The notes below the pieces were generated by a model, which was not told the DNA's origin, did not search any database, and saw only the letters and a list, made by a program, of their open reading frames with translations. A stretch of DNA of 64,000 bases. Origin: Ignavibacteriota bacterium (lineage in GTDB: Bacteria > Bacteroidota > Ignavibacteria > Ignavibacteriales > Melioribacteraceae). A program made the position numbers and the translations under genes. This document shows, piece after piece, positions 7,981 to 16,368 of the stretch (within the stretch, counting starts at the first letter, position 1; every line of letters starts with the position of its first letter). The stretch spans positions 1,602,501 through 1,666,500 of the forward strand of contig JADJOX010000007.1 in NCBI GenBank assembly GCA_016713565.1. The letters are read 5' to 3'.

Positions 7981-9376
7981 CTTAAAAATTTCAATTAATT
8001 CTTTTGTTAAAACTCAAGATAATAATTCTTCGAACATTTGGAAAGAATGTTTAAAATTGATCAAGCAAAATGTATCAAATATAACTTATAATACTTGGTT
8101 TTTACCTATAAAACCATATGATTTTGATGGAAATACTCTGCGCATTTCTGTGCCTAATAATTTCTTTATTGAATGGATTGAAGAACATTATAATACATTA
8201 ATCAATAAAACGATTAGCCAGGTTGTTGGTCCGGATGCAAAATTGGTTTACATTATAAATGAAGAAGAAAAGGAAGATATTCAATTATTTGATTCTCCTA
8301 TCGTAGAAACAAAAAAAACTTCTCCAAAAGCCATTGAATTGGAATTTGAAACTAATATTAGTCCACGCTATACATTTGATAATTTTATAAAAGGAGAATC
8401 AAACCAGCTTGCAAGAGCCGCCGCAATAGCAATTTCAGATAATCCCGGAGAAACTTCTTTTAATCCTTTATTTATTTATGGCGGTGTTGGTTTAGGAAAA
8501 ACTCACCTTATTCAAGCTATTGGAAACAATATTTTGGGAAAATACCCAAATAAGAAAGTAATATATCTTTCGGCCGATATTTTTACAACGCAATTTGTTG
8601 AATCAATACAGTCAAATAATGTAGCAGAATTTTCGAGTTTCTACAATAATATGGATGTTTTAATTATTGACGATATTCAATTTTTAACAGGAAGAGAAAA
8701 GACACAGGATCTTTTTTTTCATATATTCAATAATCTTCATCAATCAAGAAAACAAATTATTCTTTCAAGCGATAGACCGCCCAAAGATTTAAAAGGAATG
8801 AACGATAGATTGATCTCAAGATTTCAATGGGGATTAACGGCAGATGTGCAGGCTCCTGATTTTGAAACTAGAATTGCAATTTTAAAAAATAAAGGCGATA
8901 GCTTTGGTATTACGCTTTCAAATGAAATTTTAGATTATATAGCCTATAATATTACTTCAAATATTCGAGAATTAGAAGGCTGTTTAATTAAATTGCTTGC
9001 AAATTCGTCTTTAAGCGGCAGAGAAATTGATTTTGAACTGACAAGAAAAACGGTTAACGAAATATCTACTAAAAAAGAAGTAAATATTTCAATTGACAGC
9101 ATTACAAAAATTGTCTGTCAAGAGTTTAAAGTAGATGAAAATAAAGTTAGAGAAAAAAATAGAAAAAAAGAGGTTGTTTTAGCTCGACAAATTGCTATGT
9201 ATTTATCAAAAAAATTGACAAAAGCATCATTAAAGACCATAGGTCTGCATTTTGGCGGAAGAGATCATTCTACCGTTATTCATGCATATACAAATATTGA
9301 AAAATTAACTTCTGAAGATATATCGCTAAACGAAGTAATAGGCAGCTTAAGAAATAAACTTGAGTTGGGGGTATAG
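7973..9376 (+). CDS. dnaA: Chromosomal replication initiator DnaA
   Basis: DnaA binds boxes at the origin and opens the DNA for replication. The 467-residue protein has the N-terminal domain I (IWKECLKLIKQNVSNITYNT), the Walker A loop GGVGLGKT at 170-177, Walker B VLIIDDIQFL, and the domain IV signature GGRDHSTVIHAY near the end. The start is GTG at 7973. In the same frame the nearest upstream stop is at 7925-7927 and no ATG lies between. No good ribosome-binding site is visible, so expression may be weak. No dnaN or recF follows; the next gene is convergent behind a terminator. Confidence 0.97.
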   Translation: MDNLKISINSFVKTQDNNSSNIWKECLKLIKQNVSNITYNTWFLPIKPYDFDGNTLRISVPNNFFIEWIEEHYNTLINKTISQVVGPDAKLVYIINEEEKEDIQLFDSPIVETKKTSPKAIELEFETNISPRYTFDNFIKGESNQLARAAAIAISDNPGETSFNPLFIYGGVGLGKTHLIQAIGNNILGKYPNKKVIYLSADIFTTQFVESIQSNNVAEFSSFYNNMDVLIIDDIQFLTGREKTQDLFFHIFNNLHQSRKQIILSSDRPPKDLKGMNDRLISRFQWGLTADVQAPDFETRIAILKNKGDSFGITLSNEILDYIAYNITSNIRELEGCLIKLLANSSLSGREIDFELTRKTVNEISTKKEVNISIDSITKIVCQEFKVDENKVREKNRKKEVVLARQIAMYLSKKLTKASLKTIGLHFGGRDHSTVIHAYTNIEKLTSEDISLNEVIGSLRNKLELGV

Positions 9377-9406
9377 ACTTCTGTTAGTTAATGAATGCGA
9401 GATAAT

Positions 9407-9431
9407 ATGACCGGAGAAAGTCTCCGGTCAT
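9407..9431. terminator. Bidirectional terminator between dnaA and yjbR-like gene
   Basis: A perfect 11-bp inverted repeat, ATGACCGGAGA and TCTCCGGTCAT, with a 3-base loop, sits between two convergent genes. It is strikingly GC-rich against the surroundings. Only a weak T-run follows on either strand. Confidence 0.8.
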
Positions 9432-9435
9432 TTAT

Positions 9436-9789
9436 CTAAAAATTATTTAATTCTTTCTTTTCCTTTAAAGTAAGCTTTTCAAAAACCAGCTCGTAAGATT
9501 TATCGATCAAATCAAAAATAAATTTATTTGTAAGCTTTCCTTCTAATTTTAAAGTTATCCAATATTTTTTGTTCATATGGTAGCCGGGTAAAATCTCTTC
9601 ATATTCTTCAATTAGATCCGGGATTTCTTCCGGATTGCATTTTATGTTAATGCTGATTGGAGCAATTAAATTAACAAGACAAAACATTTTGCTTCCAACT
9701 TTAAATACAAGAGTATCTTCATCAAATGGAAATTCTTCTTTAACCCATTTCTTTTTAAGGCAAAATTCTCTTAAATTATCCAATTCCAT
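9436..9789 (-). CDS. MmcQ/YjbR family protein
   Basis: A 117-residue protein of the MmcQ/YjbR fold (double-wing DNA-binding-like). Typical features are the N-terminal LREFCLKKKWVKEEFPFDED, then LVFKVGSKMFCLVNL and the end segment YHMNKKYWITLKLEGKL, which matches the family's 'NKxxWxTL' pattern. The precise function is not established for the family. It is a single gene with its own strand, convergent with dnaA and divergent from the Prc protease, and it shows no operon partners. Start ATG at 9789. Confidence 0.85.
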   Translation of the reverse strand: MELDNLREFCLKKKWVKEEFPFDEDTLVFKVGSKMFCLVNLIAPISINIKCNPEEIPDLIEEYEEILPGYHMNKKYWITLKLEGKLTNKFIFDLIDKSYELVFEKLTLKEKKELNNF

Positions 9790-9900
9790 TTCATTACCAT
9801 ATTTTTTTTGAAAGTAATTTTCTTATATTTCCAAACTTATCCATGAAACATTAATTACTTTTGATTGTTACAACAAAAGCTTAAAAATAGGATTATTTTA

Positions 9901-11967
9901 ATGAAAAAATATATAATTCTTATCCTCACATATTTATTTATAAGTAATTGTCAAAAAAATATTACAGAAGATTTACACGCGCAAAATCAAGTTTTAGATA
10001 CAAACAAAGTTGTTGAGCCATTAGATTACTATTCGGATATTGATAGAATGGTAACAACAATATTATCCAGATACCATTACAAAAAATTCATTCTTGATGA
10101 TTCGCTTTCCTCTGTAATTTTCGATAATTATATAAATTCACTTGATTACAATAAATCATATTTCCTGAAATCTGATATTGACGATTTTGAAAAATATAGA
10201 TATTCTATCGATGAAAATTTACAATCCGGTAATTTAGATCCAGCTTACAAAATATTCAACACATACAAGAATAGAATGAATGAAAGAATGAAATTTGTGT
10301 TGAGCATTTTAGACAAGGAATTTGATTTTACTGTTGACGAAGCGTTTAAAATCGATAGAGAAAAAGAACCATGGCCAAATTCCTTAGACGAATTAAATGA
10401 AATTTGGAGAAAGAAATTAAAAAATGAAGCATTGAATTTGAAGTTAAGCGGTAAAGAATGGGACAAAACCAAAGAAACTTTAATACAGCGATATAAAAAT
10501 TATCATAAAGCAATTCTGCAATTTAAGTCTGAAGATGTTTTACAGCTTTACTTAAATTCATTTGCCGATGCTATCGATCCGCATTCAAATTATTTGGCAC
10601 CAAGAACTTCAGAAAATTTTAATATTAGAATGAAACTTTCACTGGAAGGAATTGGCGCTACTTTGCAGACAGATAATGATTATACAAAAGTTGTAAATAT
10701 TGTTCCCGGCGGACCAGCTTTCAAAGCAGATAATATTCACGCCGATGATTATATTATTGCAGTTGGACAAGGCGACGAAGAATTGGTAGACGTTATCGGC
10801 TGGAGAATTGATGACGTTGTTGATTTGATCCGCGGTGATAAAGGAACAAAAGTTAGACTTTCGGTTTTAAGAGCAAGCAAAGGAATTGATTCAAAACCGG
10901 ATACAATTTCCATTATTAGGGATAAAGTAAAATTAGAAGAACAAGCGGCACAGAAAAGGATTATTACAATAAATGAAGATAATGTTGATTATAAATTGGG
11001 AGTTATAGAAATTCCAAGTTTTTACGTTGACTTTGAAGCGAAACGAAATGGCGATCCTGATTTTAGAAGTACTACAAGAGACGTTAAAAAAATTATTAAT
11101 GATCTTAAAAAGGAAAATGTTGATGGTATCATTATTGATTTAAGAAATAATGGCGGCGGCGCTCTCGATGAAGCTGTTGAATTGACAGGCTTATTTATTA
11201 AAGACGGACCTGTTGTTCAAGTCAGGCAATCCAATGGAAATATTTCAGTGGAAAAAGATCCCGATCCTTCAATTATATATGATGGTCCTCTCGCGGTTGT
11301 AATAAATAGATATAGTGCGTCTGCTTCAGAAATATTTTCCGCGGCAATTCAAGATTACGAAAGAGGAATTGTTCTTGGCGAACAATCATATGGCAAAGGA
11401 ACTGTACAGAATTTGATTAGTTTAGATAGATTTATTCCATCAGCCGGTGATCAAAGTGGAGAATTAAAAATTACTATTGCCAAATATTATAGAGTAACGG
11501 GAAGCAGTACTCAAAATTTAGGAGTTATTCCCGACGTTCAATTTCCAACAGCTGTTGATCCAAGCGAATATGGAGAAAGTTCTATTCCAAGCGCTCTTAA
11601 ATGGGATCAGATACAGACAAGCCAATTTAAAAAATACAGTGATTTAACAAATATTCTTCCTATATTAATTGATAAACATAGAAAAAGAATATTAAAAGAA
11701 CCCGAGTTCAATTATATACTTGAAGATATTGAAGAATACAAAGAAAATAAAGATAAAGTGGAATTTTCATTAAATGAAGAAGTCAGGAAAAAAGAACGAG
11801 ACGAAAGAGAACTAAAAAGAAAACTGCGTGATGAAGAAAGACAAAAAGAAAGTAAAATAGAAATAATTGATAAAAAAGAAGTAACCAAAAAAAGTCTTAA
11901 AGTTGAAGATCCGTATTTGGAAGAAAGCGGACATATTTTAGTGGATTTACTACAAAATCAAAGTTAA
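9901..11967 (+). CDS. prc: Carboxy-terminal processing protease (Prc/Tsp family, S41), lipoprotein
   Basis: A periplasmic tail-specific protease that removes or degrades proteins from their C-termini. I start it at ATG 9901, which opens a lipoprotein signal (YLFISNC, Cys17). An ATG 12 codons upstream would bury that signal. Over 688 residues it has the Prc N-terminal region (NYINSLDYNKSYFLKSDIDD), a PDZ domain around 250-330, and the S41 core with SASASE at 472-477 and the general-base Lys499 in YGKGTVQ. The C-terminal domain is very rich in Lys/Glu (620-665), as in E. coli Prc. It stands alone, facing rightwards. Confidence 0.93.
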   Translation: MKKYIILILTYLFISNCQKNITEDLHAQNQVLDTNKVVEPLDYYSDIDRMVTTILSRYHYKKFILDDSLSSVIFDNYINSLDYNKSYFLKSDIDDFEKYRYSIDENLQSGNLDPAYKIFNTYKNRMNERMKFVLSILDKEFDFTVDEAFKIDREKEPWPNSLDELNEIWRKKLKNEALNLKLSGKEWDKTKETLIQRYKNYHKAILQFKSEDVLQLYLNSFADAIDPHSNYLAPRTSENFNIRMKLSLEGIGATLQTDNDYTKVVNIVPGGPAFKADNIHADDYIIAVGQGDEELVDVIGWRIDDVVDLIRGDKGTKVRLSVLRASKGIDSKPDTISIIRDKVKLEEQAAQKRIITINEDNVDYKLGVIEIPSFYVDFEAKRNGDPDFRSTTRDVKKIINDLKKENVDGIIIDLRNNGGGALDEAVELTGLFIKDGPVVQVRQSNGNISVEKDPDPSIIYDGPLAVVINRYSASASEIFSAAIQDYERGIVLGEQSYGKGTVQNLISLDRFIPSAGDQSGELKITIAKYYRVTGSSTQNLGVIPDVQFPTAVDPSEYGESSIPSALKWDQIQTSQFKKYSDLTNILPILIDKHRKRILKEPEFNYILEDIEEYKENKDKVEFSLNEEVRKKERDERELKRKLRDEERQKESKIEIIDKKEVTKKSLKVEDPYLEESGHILVDLLQNQS

Positions 11968-12046
11968 AAATGGGATAAGTATTAACATTTCAATTTTGGC
12001 TTTTTTTTATTAATTTTAAAAGTAAAATAAGAAGGAGATAATAAAA

Positions 12047-12211
12047 ATGGCAAAAAAGCAAACATTTGCTGATAAAGCAAAAAATGTTGGTAAAAAAGCT
12101 GATATTAATGTTAAAGTTGTAAAAACTATGAAATCCGATAAAGGAAGCTATAAATTTCAAGAAAGTTTTGTTAAAGTAGACGACATCAGCAAAGTTAATA
12201 CTATTAAATAA
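12047..12211 (+). CDS. Small basic protein of 54 residues
   Basis: A short reading frame starts MAKKQTFADKAKNVGKKADI and ends with VDDISKVNTIK. It has a strong ribosome-binding site (AAGGAG, ten bases before the ATG) and is closed by a hairpin terminator four bases after the stop, so it is very probably expressed. It is Lys-rich and has no Cys or membrane segment. The centre (VKVVKTMKSDKGSYKFQESF) loosely recalls the short DUF4295 proteins of Bacteroidota, but this is only a resemblance. Function unknown. A larger opposite-strand frame over the same bases looks like a shadow. Confidence 0.75.
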   Translation: MAKKQTFADKAKNVGKKADINVKVVKTMKSDKGSYKFQESFVKVDDISKVNTIK

Positions 12212-12214
12212 TGT

Positions 12215-12245
12215 AAGCGGCTTTTGCCGCTTCATTCTTTTTTTC
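12215..12245 (+). terminator. Rho-independent terminator of the 54-residue gene
   Basis: AAGCGGC and GCCGCTT form a 7-bp stem with loop TTTT, followed after a few bases by a run of seven or more T. It begins four bases after the stop codon. Confidence 0.85.
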
Positions 12246-12332
12246 AAATCTCAAGGTTCGTTTTATTTTCCTTTTTTAATTCAAGCCTGTTATAAAGATT
12301 TATAAATAAATTATTTTAAGTAAGGAGGTAAT

Positions 12333-13679
12333 ATGGACACTCCAAAACTGAAAATATTCCAGCTAAAGGATTTACACGAAATCCCGCAGATTAAATCACT
12401 TTCTCAAGATGAAATCTTTAATATGGAAGTTGTGGCAAATGTTCTTCCTTTTCGAGTGAATAATTATGTAATTGAAGAGTTAATTGATTGGTCCAATATT
12501 CCAAAGGACCCAATCTTTCAATTAACTTTCATGAACAAAGAAATGTTAAATTCAATACACTTCAATAAAATGGCTAGTGCAATTAAAAATCAATTACCAA
12601 ATAACCTGGTGAAACAAATTTCGGATGAAATAAGAATGGAATTAAATCCGCATCCAGCCGGACAATTAATTGCAAATGTTCCATTTCACGAAAATGTTCC
12701 GATAGGTGGCTTGCAGCATAAATATAAAGAAACGGTTTTAATATTTCCTACAGGAGGCCAAACTTGCCATGCTTATTGTTCATTCTGCTTTAGATGGGCT
12801 CAGTTTGTTGGCATCGATGACTTACAATTTGCAACAGATGAATCGGAAAAATTTCAAGACTATATTCATCAACATAAGGAAATTTCGGATATTCTTTTTA
12901 CCGGCGGTGATCCAATGATAATGAAATATCAAAAATTAAAAGTTTATATTGAGCCTTTTCTTTCGCATAAATTTGAACATATTCAAAATATTAGAATAGG
13001 AACAAAGTCTCTTGCATATTGGCCATATAGATTTGTTACTGATAATGACGCAGATGAAATATTAAAATTATTTGAAAGAATAATTAAATCAGGAAAACAC
13101 TTAACAATAATGGCACATTTCAGTCATTTCAATGAACTTAAAACAAAAATTGTTGTTGATGCAATTAATCGTCTCAGAAATATTGGCGTTGAAATCAGAA
13201 CTCAGTCACCGGTGATTAAGCACGTAAACGATGATTCGGAAATTTGGAAAAGAATGTGGAAAGAGCAAGTCAGACTTGGCCTTATTCCATATTATATGTT
13301 TGTTGAAAGAAATACCGGAGCAAAAAAATATTTTGAGGTACCGCTTAAACAGGTCTTCAATATTTATAAAAATGCCTTTAACAAATTATCTGGCTTATCA
13401 AGAACAGCTCGAGGTCCTGTAATGTCTGCTTTCCCCGGAAAAGTAAAAATTGAGGGAATAGCCGACATAAACAATCAAAAAGTATTTGTACTGAATCTGC
13501 TTCAAGCTAGAAATCCGGATTGGGTTAAACGTCCATTTTTTGCAAAATATGATTCAACGGCAACTTGGTATACTCATTTAACACCCGCATTTGGAGAGGA
13601 AGAATTTTTCTTTGACAGAGAATTGACAAATTTCTTAGAAGAAAAGAAAGAAATGTATTCAAACAGTTTAATAAATTAG
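12333..13679 (+). CDS. KamA-family radical SAM protein (lysine 2,3-aminomutase-like)
   Basis: The 448-residue protein carries the radical-SAM cluster motif CHAYCSFC (Cys145, Cys149, Cys152) and GGDP soon after, in the arrangement of the KamA family. These enzymes use S-adenosylmethionine and PLP to move amino groups. The region where clostridial KamA has its PLP lysine (a Gly-rich loop ending in Lys) reads SAFPGKVKIEGI here. The acidic residues known to hold the substrate lysine appear not to be conserved (MFVERNTG, then MSAFPGK), so the substrate may not be free lysine. It has a perfect AAGGAGGT site before the ATG and is a single-gene unit with a terminator. Confidence 0.8.
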   Translation: MDTPKLKIFQLKDLHEIPQIKSLSQDEIFNMEVVANVLPFRVNNYVIEELIDWSNIPKDPIFQLTFMNKEMLNSIHFNKMASAIKNQLPNNLVKQISDEIRMELNPHPAGQLIANVPFHENVPIGGLQHKYKETVLIFPTGGQTCHAYCSFCFRWAQFVGIDDLQFATDESEKFQDYIHQHKEISDILFTGGDPMIMKYQKLKVYIEPFLSHKFEHIQNIRIGTKSLAYWPYRFVTDNDADEILKLFERIIKSGKHLTIMAHFSHFNELKTKIVVDAINRLRNIGVEIRTQSPVIKHVNDDSEIWKRMWKEQVRLGLIPYYMFVERNTGAKKYFEVPLKQVFNIYKNAFNKLSGLSRTARGPVMSAFPGKVKIEGIADINNQKVFVLNLLQARNPDWVKRPFFAKYDSTATWYTHLTPAFGEEEFFFDRELTNFLEEKKEMYSNSLIN

Positions 13680-13688
13680 AAAAACTTT

Positions 13689-13722
13689 TATAAATCCCGA
13701 CAAGAATCTACCGGGATTTATA
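13689..13722. terminator. Bidirectional terminator between KamA-like and Nfu genes
   Basis: TATAAATCCCG (13689-13699) and CGGGATTTATA (13712-13722) form a perfect 11-bp stem around a 12-base loop, between two convergent genes. Confidence 0.8.
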
Positions 13723-13731
13723 AAAATAAAT

Positions 13732-14274
13732 TTAGCCGCTTACAACTTCCATAAAAGGATCTATTTCGCGCTTTAAAAGATTTTCAATGGCAACCAATGT
13801 TCCTTGAATAGCGCTCGGACAAGTTCCGCAAGCACCTTGATATCTAATTGTTAAAGTTTTATCGTGCAGATCTAATACTTGTAATCCGCCGCCGTCTCCA
13901 GCAAGCGCTGGACGAACTCTTTTATCCAATAGATCATTAATTTGCTTAAGAAGTTCAGTTTCATTTTCAAAAGAATTAGAACTTTCGGATTCTTGAGGAA
14001 TTAAATCTTTGTTAAATTCCTTTATAAGATTAACAAAAGGCATTTGAATTTTGCCCCAGCTTGTATTTGGCTCTTTTTCAATGGTTATAAATCTATCCAT
14101 ATAGAACACAGAAACAATTCCGGGCAAATCAAAAATTGCCTTTGCAAGTGGGTCGTGTTCTGCTTCTTGTTTGTTTTTAAAACTTCTTGTTTCTCTATTT
14201 AATAACTTTTCACTCAATACAAATTTTAAAGCTTGAGGATTAGGTGTTAAATCAACATCTTTTACCATTAACAT
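13732..14274 (-). CDS. Iron-sulfur cluster carrier Nfu (NifU-like, two domains)
   Basis: A 180-residue Fe-S delivery protein. The N-terminal Nfu domain (NPQALKFVLSEKLLNRETRS, then FDLPGIVSVFYMDRFITIEK) is joined by a Ser/Glu linker to the NifU C-terminal domain (VRPALAGDGGGLQVLDLH). The cluster-binding pair is Cys149-x-x-Cys152 in GACGTCPS. Such proteins receive clusters from the Isc/Suf machinery and pass them to target enzymes. It is a single gene with an AAGGAAG site upstream of the ATG. The neighbouring radical SAM enzyme and glutamate synthase are possible clients, but this is only conjecture. Confidence 0.92.
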   Translation of the reverse strand: MLMVKDVDLTPNPQALKFVLSEKLLNRETRSFKNKQEAEHDPLAKAIFDLPGIVSVFYMDRFITIEKEPNTSWGKIQMPFVNLIKEFNKDLIPQESESSNSFENETELLKQINDLLDKRVRPALAGDGGGLQVLDLHDKTLTIRYQGACGTCPSAIQGTLVAIENLLKREIDPFMEVVSG

Positions 14275-14566
14275 GGTTTACTTCCTTATTTTTTTCCATT
14301 TAACACATAATTGTATTAAAAAAGAAATAACTTTTCAAGAGCATTTCTTAACACAAACAATCTAAATGTATTTTAAAAGTATTAAATTAAATGAAACAAT
14401 TTAACAATGACATTGTAAAATTTTAACAAAATAAATAGATAATTTGAATCTAAATAAACAATAAATTTATATTTGAATAAAATTTTTACTTAAATTCAAA
14501 ATTTGATATATTATTTCTTACAAAAATTGTTTAAATTGTTAAAAACTATAATAAAATGGTTTATTT

Positions 14567-15400
14567 ATGCAAAGTAACTTTAGAACTTTTTTACTGATGA
14601 TGGGATTAACCCTTCTCTTTATTTGGATTGGGGGAATGATTGGAGGAAAAAGCGGAACAATTATAGCTTTAATTATTGCAGCCGGTATGAATTTTTACAG
14701 TTATTGGTTTAGTGATAAAATGGTGTTAAGCAGATATAAAGCTAATGAGATAGGTCCTGAAGATCCCAGCGGACTTTATCAAATTATTGAAAAGCTGACA
14801 GAAAATGCCGGTTTACCAATGCCGAAGGTTTATATTACTCCAGAACAAACGCCAAATGCTTTTGCAACGGGTAGAAATCCGCAGCATGCCGCTGTGGCGG
14901 CAACACAAGGAATTTTAAGAATTTTATCTAAAGATGAACTTGAAGGAGTAATGGCGCACGAACTTGCTCACGTTAAACACCGCGATATTTTAACAAGTGC
15001 TGTTGCCGCTACTTTTGCCGGTGCTTTGGCAACATTGGGGCAAATAGCCCATTTTAGTTCAGATAGAAGAGAAAATCCGCTAACTGGTTTATTTATGATG
15101 ATTTTAGCACCAATTGCGGGAATGGTAATTAGAATGGCAATTTCGAGAGTGAGAGAATTTGCTGCTGATAAAGGCGGTGCGGAAATATCGGGAAAACCAC
15201 TTAGTTTGGCCACAGCTCTTTATAAACTTCAAAATGGAGTTCAGCAAATTCCGATGAGAAATGGACGTGAATCTGATTCTCATATGTTCATTATAAATCC
15301 ATTTTTTGGAGGAATGCAGAAATTATTTTCTACACATCCATCTACTGAAGAACGAATAAAAAGATTGGAAGAAATAGCAGGACAAAAAATCTTTAATTAA
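14567..15400 (+). CDS. htpX: Membrane zinc metalloprotease HtpX (M48)
   Basis: HtpX degrades misfolded inner-membrane proteins. The 277-residue protein has two N-terminal membrane segments (about 7-25 and 30-48), the zinc site HELAH at 131-135 with the downstream REFAADKGGAEISG helix carrying the third ligand, and two further hydrophobic segments around 148-165 and 178-193. This is the usual HtpX layout and length. A dodecin gene follows 16 bases after its stop and is probably co-transcribed. A 290-bp AT-rich gap upstream holds its promoter. Confidence 0.95.
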   Translation: MQSNFRTFLLMMGLTLLFIWIGGMIGGKSGTIIALIIAAGMNFYSYWFSDKMVLSRYKANEIGPEDPSGLYQIIEKLTENAGLPMPKVYITPEQTPNAFATGRNPQHAAVAATQGILRILSKDELEGVMAHELAHVKHRDILTSAVAATFAGALATLGQIAHFSSDRRENPLTGLFMMILAPIAGMVIRMAISRVREFAADKGGAEISGKPLSLATALYKLQNGVQQIPMRNGRESDSHMFIINPFFGGMQKLFSTHPSTEERIKRLEEIAGQKIFN

Positions 15401-15415
15401 ACATAGGAGGAAAGC

Positions 15416-15631
15416 ATGACAAATATAAATGCAGGTGCTATTAAGGTTATTGAAATTATTGGAATTTCTGAAAAAAGTTTTGATGATGCGGTAAATCAAG
15501 CCGTATTAAAAGCATCTAAATCAATTAAAGGAATTAGCGGAGTTGAAGTTATTAAACACAGTGCTAAAGTTGAAGAAGGCAAAATCACTCAATTTAAAGC
15601 AAATGTAAAGTTGGCATTTGCTGTAGAGTAA
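15416..15631 (+). CDS. Dodecin family flavin-binding protein
   Basis: A 71-residue dodecin, a small dodecameric protein that stores or buffers flavins. The family pattern is clear: VIEIIGISEKSFDDAVNQAV, then ASKSIKGISGVEVIKHSAKV and the end strand FKANVKLAFAVE. A strong AGGAGGAAAGC ribosome-binding site precedes the ATG. It is the second gene after htpX and is closed by a hairpin terminator. The typical flavin-stacking Trp between KSI and GI is absent (SIKGISGVEV), so ligand preference may differ. That point comes from memory of the family and should be checked by alignment. Confidence 0.88.
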   Translation: MTNINAGAIKVIEIIGISEKSFDDAVNQAVLKASKSIKGISGVEVIKHSAKVEEGKITQFKANVKLAFAVE

Positions 15632-15644
15632 ATATATAATATAT

Positions 15645-15686
15645 AAATTGCTGACACTTTAAATACAGTGGCGGCAATTTTTTTTA
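15645..15686 (+). terminator. Terminator after htpX-dodecin
   Basis: AAATTGC (15645-15651) pairs with GCAATTT (15674-15680), with an inner CACT/AGTG stem. A run of T follows directly. Confidence 0.75.
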
Positions 15687-15807
15687 AATTCAAATTTACA
15701 ACAATTCTTTATCTCGTCTTAAAAATTTTAAAAATCAGCGTATTTCCACCCTAAAAAAAATCATATAATAAGTCTATTCTATAATTTAAAGTATTTATTT
15801 AGGCTTA

Positions 15808-15853
15808 TTGGTATTTATTACATAATAATTAAGTTATTACATCACAATACCAA
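15808..15853. promoter_or_regulatory. Inverted repeat upstream of the P-II gene, possible operator
   Basis: TTGGTATT (15808-15815) and AATACCAA (15846-15853) are a perfect 8-bp inverted repeat. Inside it the string TTATTACAT occurs twice in direct orientation. The element ends about 20 bp before a TTGACA hexamer, so it sits where an activator or repressor of the glnK-amtB unit could bind. No known factor is assigned. Confidence 0.45.
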
Positions 15854-15872
15854 AAATAATTAAGAAATTATC

Positions 15873-15902
15873 TTGACAAAATAAATTTTTATTATATTTT
15901 TG
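15873..15902 (+). promoter_or_regulatory. Candidate promoter of glnK-amtB
   Basis: TTGACA (15873-15878) is followed after 16 bp by TATTTTTG (15895-15902). The latter fits the TAnnTTTG -7 element described for Bacteroidota. Transcription would start about 75 bp before the P-II start codon. I see no sigma-54 type -24/-12 sequence. Confidence 0.45.
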
Positions 15903-15984
15903 TACTCAATGTTCTAAATAATTAAGGTATCAAAATTATTTTAACGTATTTTTTTATGTAATATCTATAAAATAGGAGAATAAA

Positions 15985-16323
15985 ATGAAGAAAGTGGAAG
16001 CAATAATTCGACCGGGAAAATTGGATATTTTGCACAATGCGCTGCAGGAAGAAGGTTTTGCCGGAATTACCGTAACTGAAGTTAGAGGATATGGCAGGCA
16101 AAAAGGTCACAAAGAAATTTACAGAGGTTCTGAATATAATTTGGAATTTGTACCTAAAGTTAAAGTTGAGCTAATCTGCTCTGATGATGCAGTTGAAAAG
16201 GCAATTCAAATTATAATTGAAAAAAGCAAAACAGGAAAAATTGGAGACGGTAAAATTTTTGTTATTCCAATTGAAGATGCAATAAGAATAAGAACCGAAG
16301 AATCTGGTGAATCGGCTTTATAA
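15985..16323 (+). CDS. glnK: Nitrogen regulatory protein P-II
   Basis: A 112-residue P-II signal protein, which senses 2-oxoglutarate and ATP/ADP and gates the ammonium channel. It shows the N-terminal MKKVEAIIRPGKLD, the T-loop with RGSEY holding the uridylylation Tyr51, and the C-terminal signature KTGKIGDGKIFV. It has a good AGGAG site. The ammonium transporter gene follows 45 bp later, which is the classic glnK-amtB pair, so I use the glnK name. The downstream porin and GltBD genes extend the nitrogen theme. Confidence 0.95.
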   Translation: MKKVEAIIRPGKLDILHNALQEEGFAGITVTEVRGYGRQKGHKEIYRGSEYNLEFVPKVKVELICSDDAVEKAIQIIIEKSKTGKIGDGKIFVIPIEDAIRIRTEESGESAL

Positions 16324-16368
16324 AAAAATTTTAGAACAAAAATATTTAATTAAAACGAGGTTTAAATT

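Noticed and set aside
11990..12247. Minus-strand 85-codon frame
   Set aside because: It is antisense to the 54-residue gene, which has a strong ribosome-binding site and a terminator. The minus-strand product is low-complexity and Phe/Leu-rich with no such signals.
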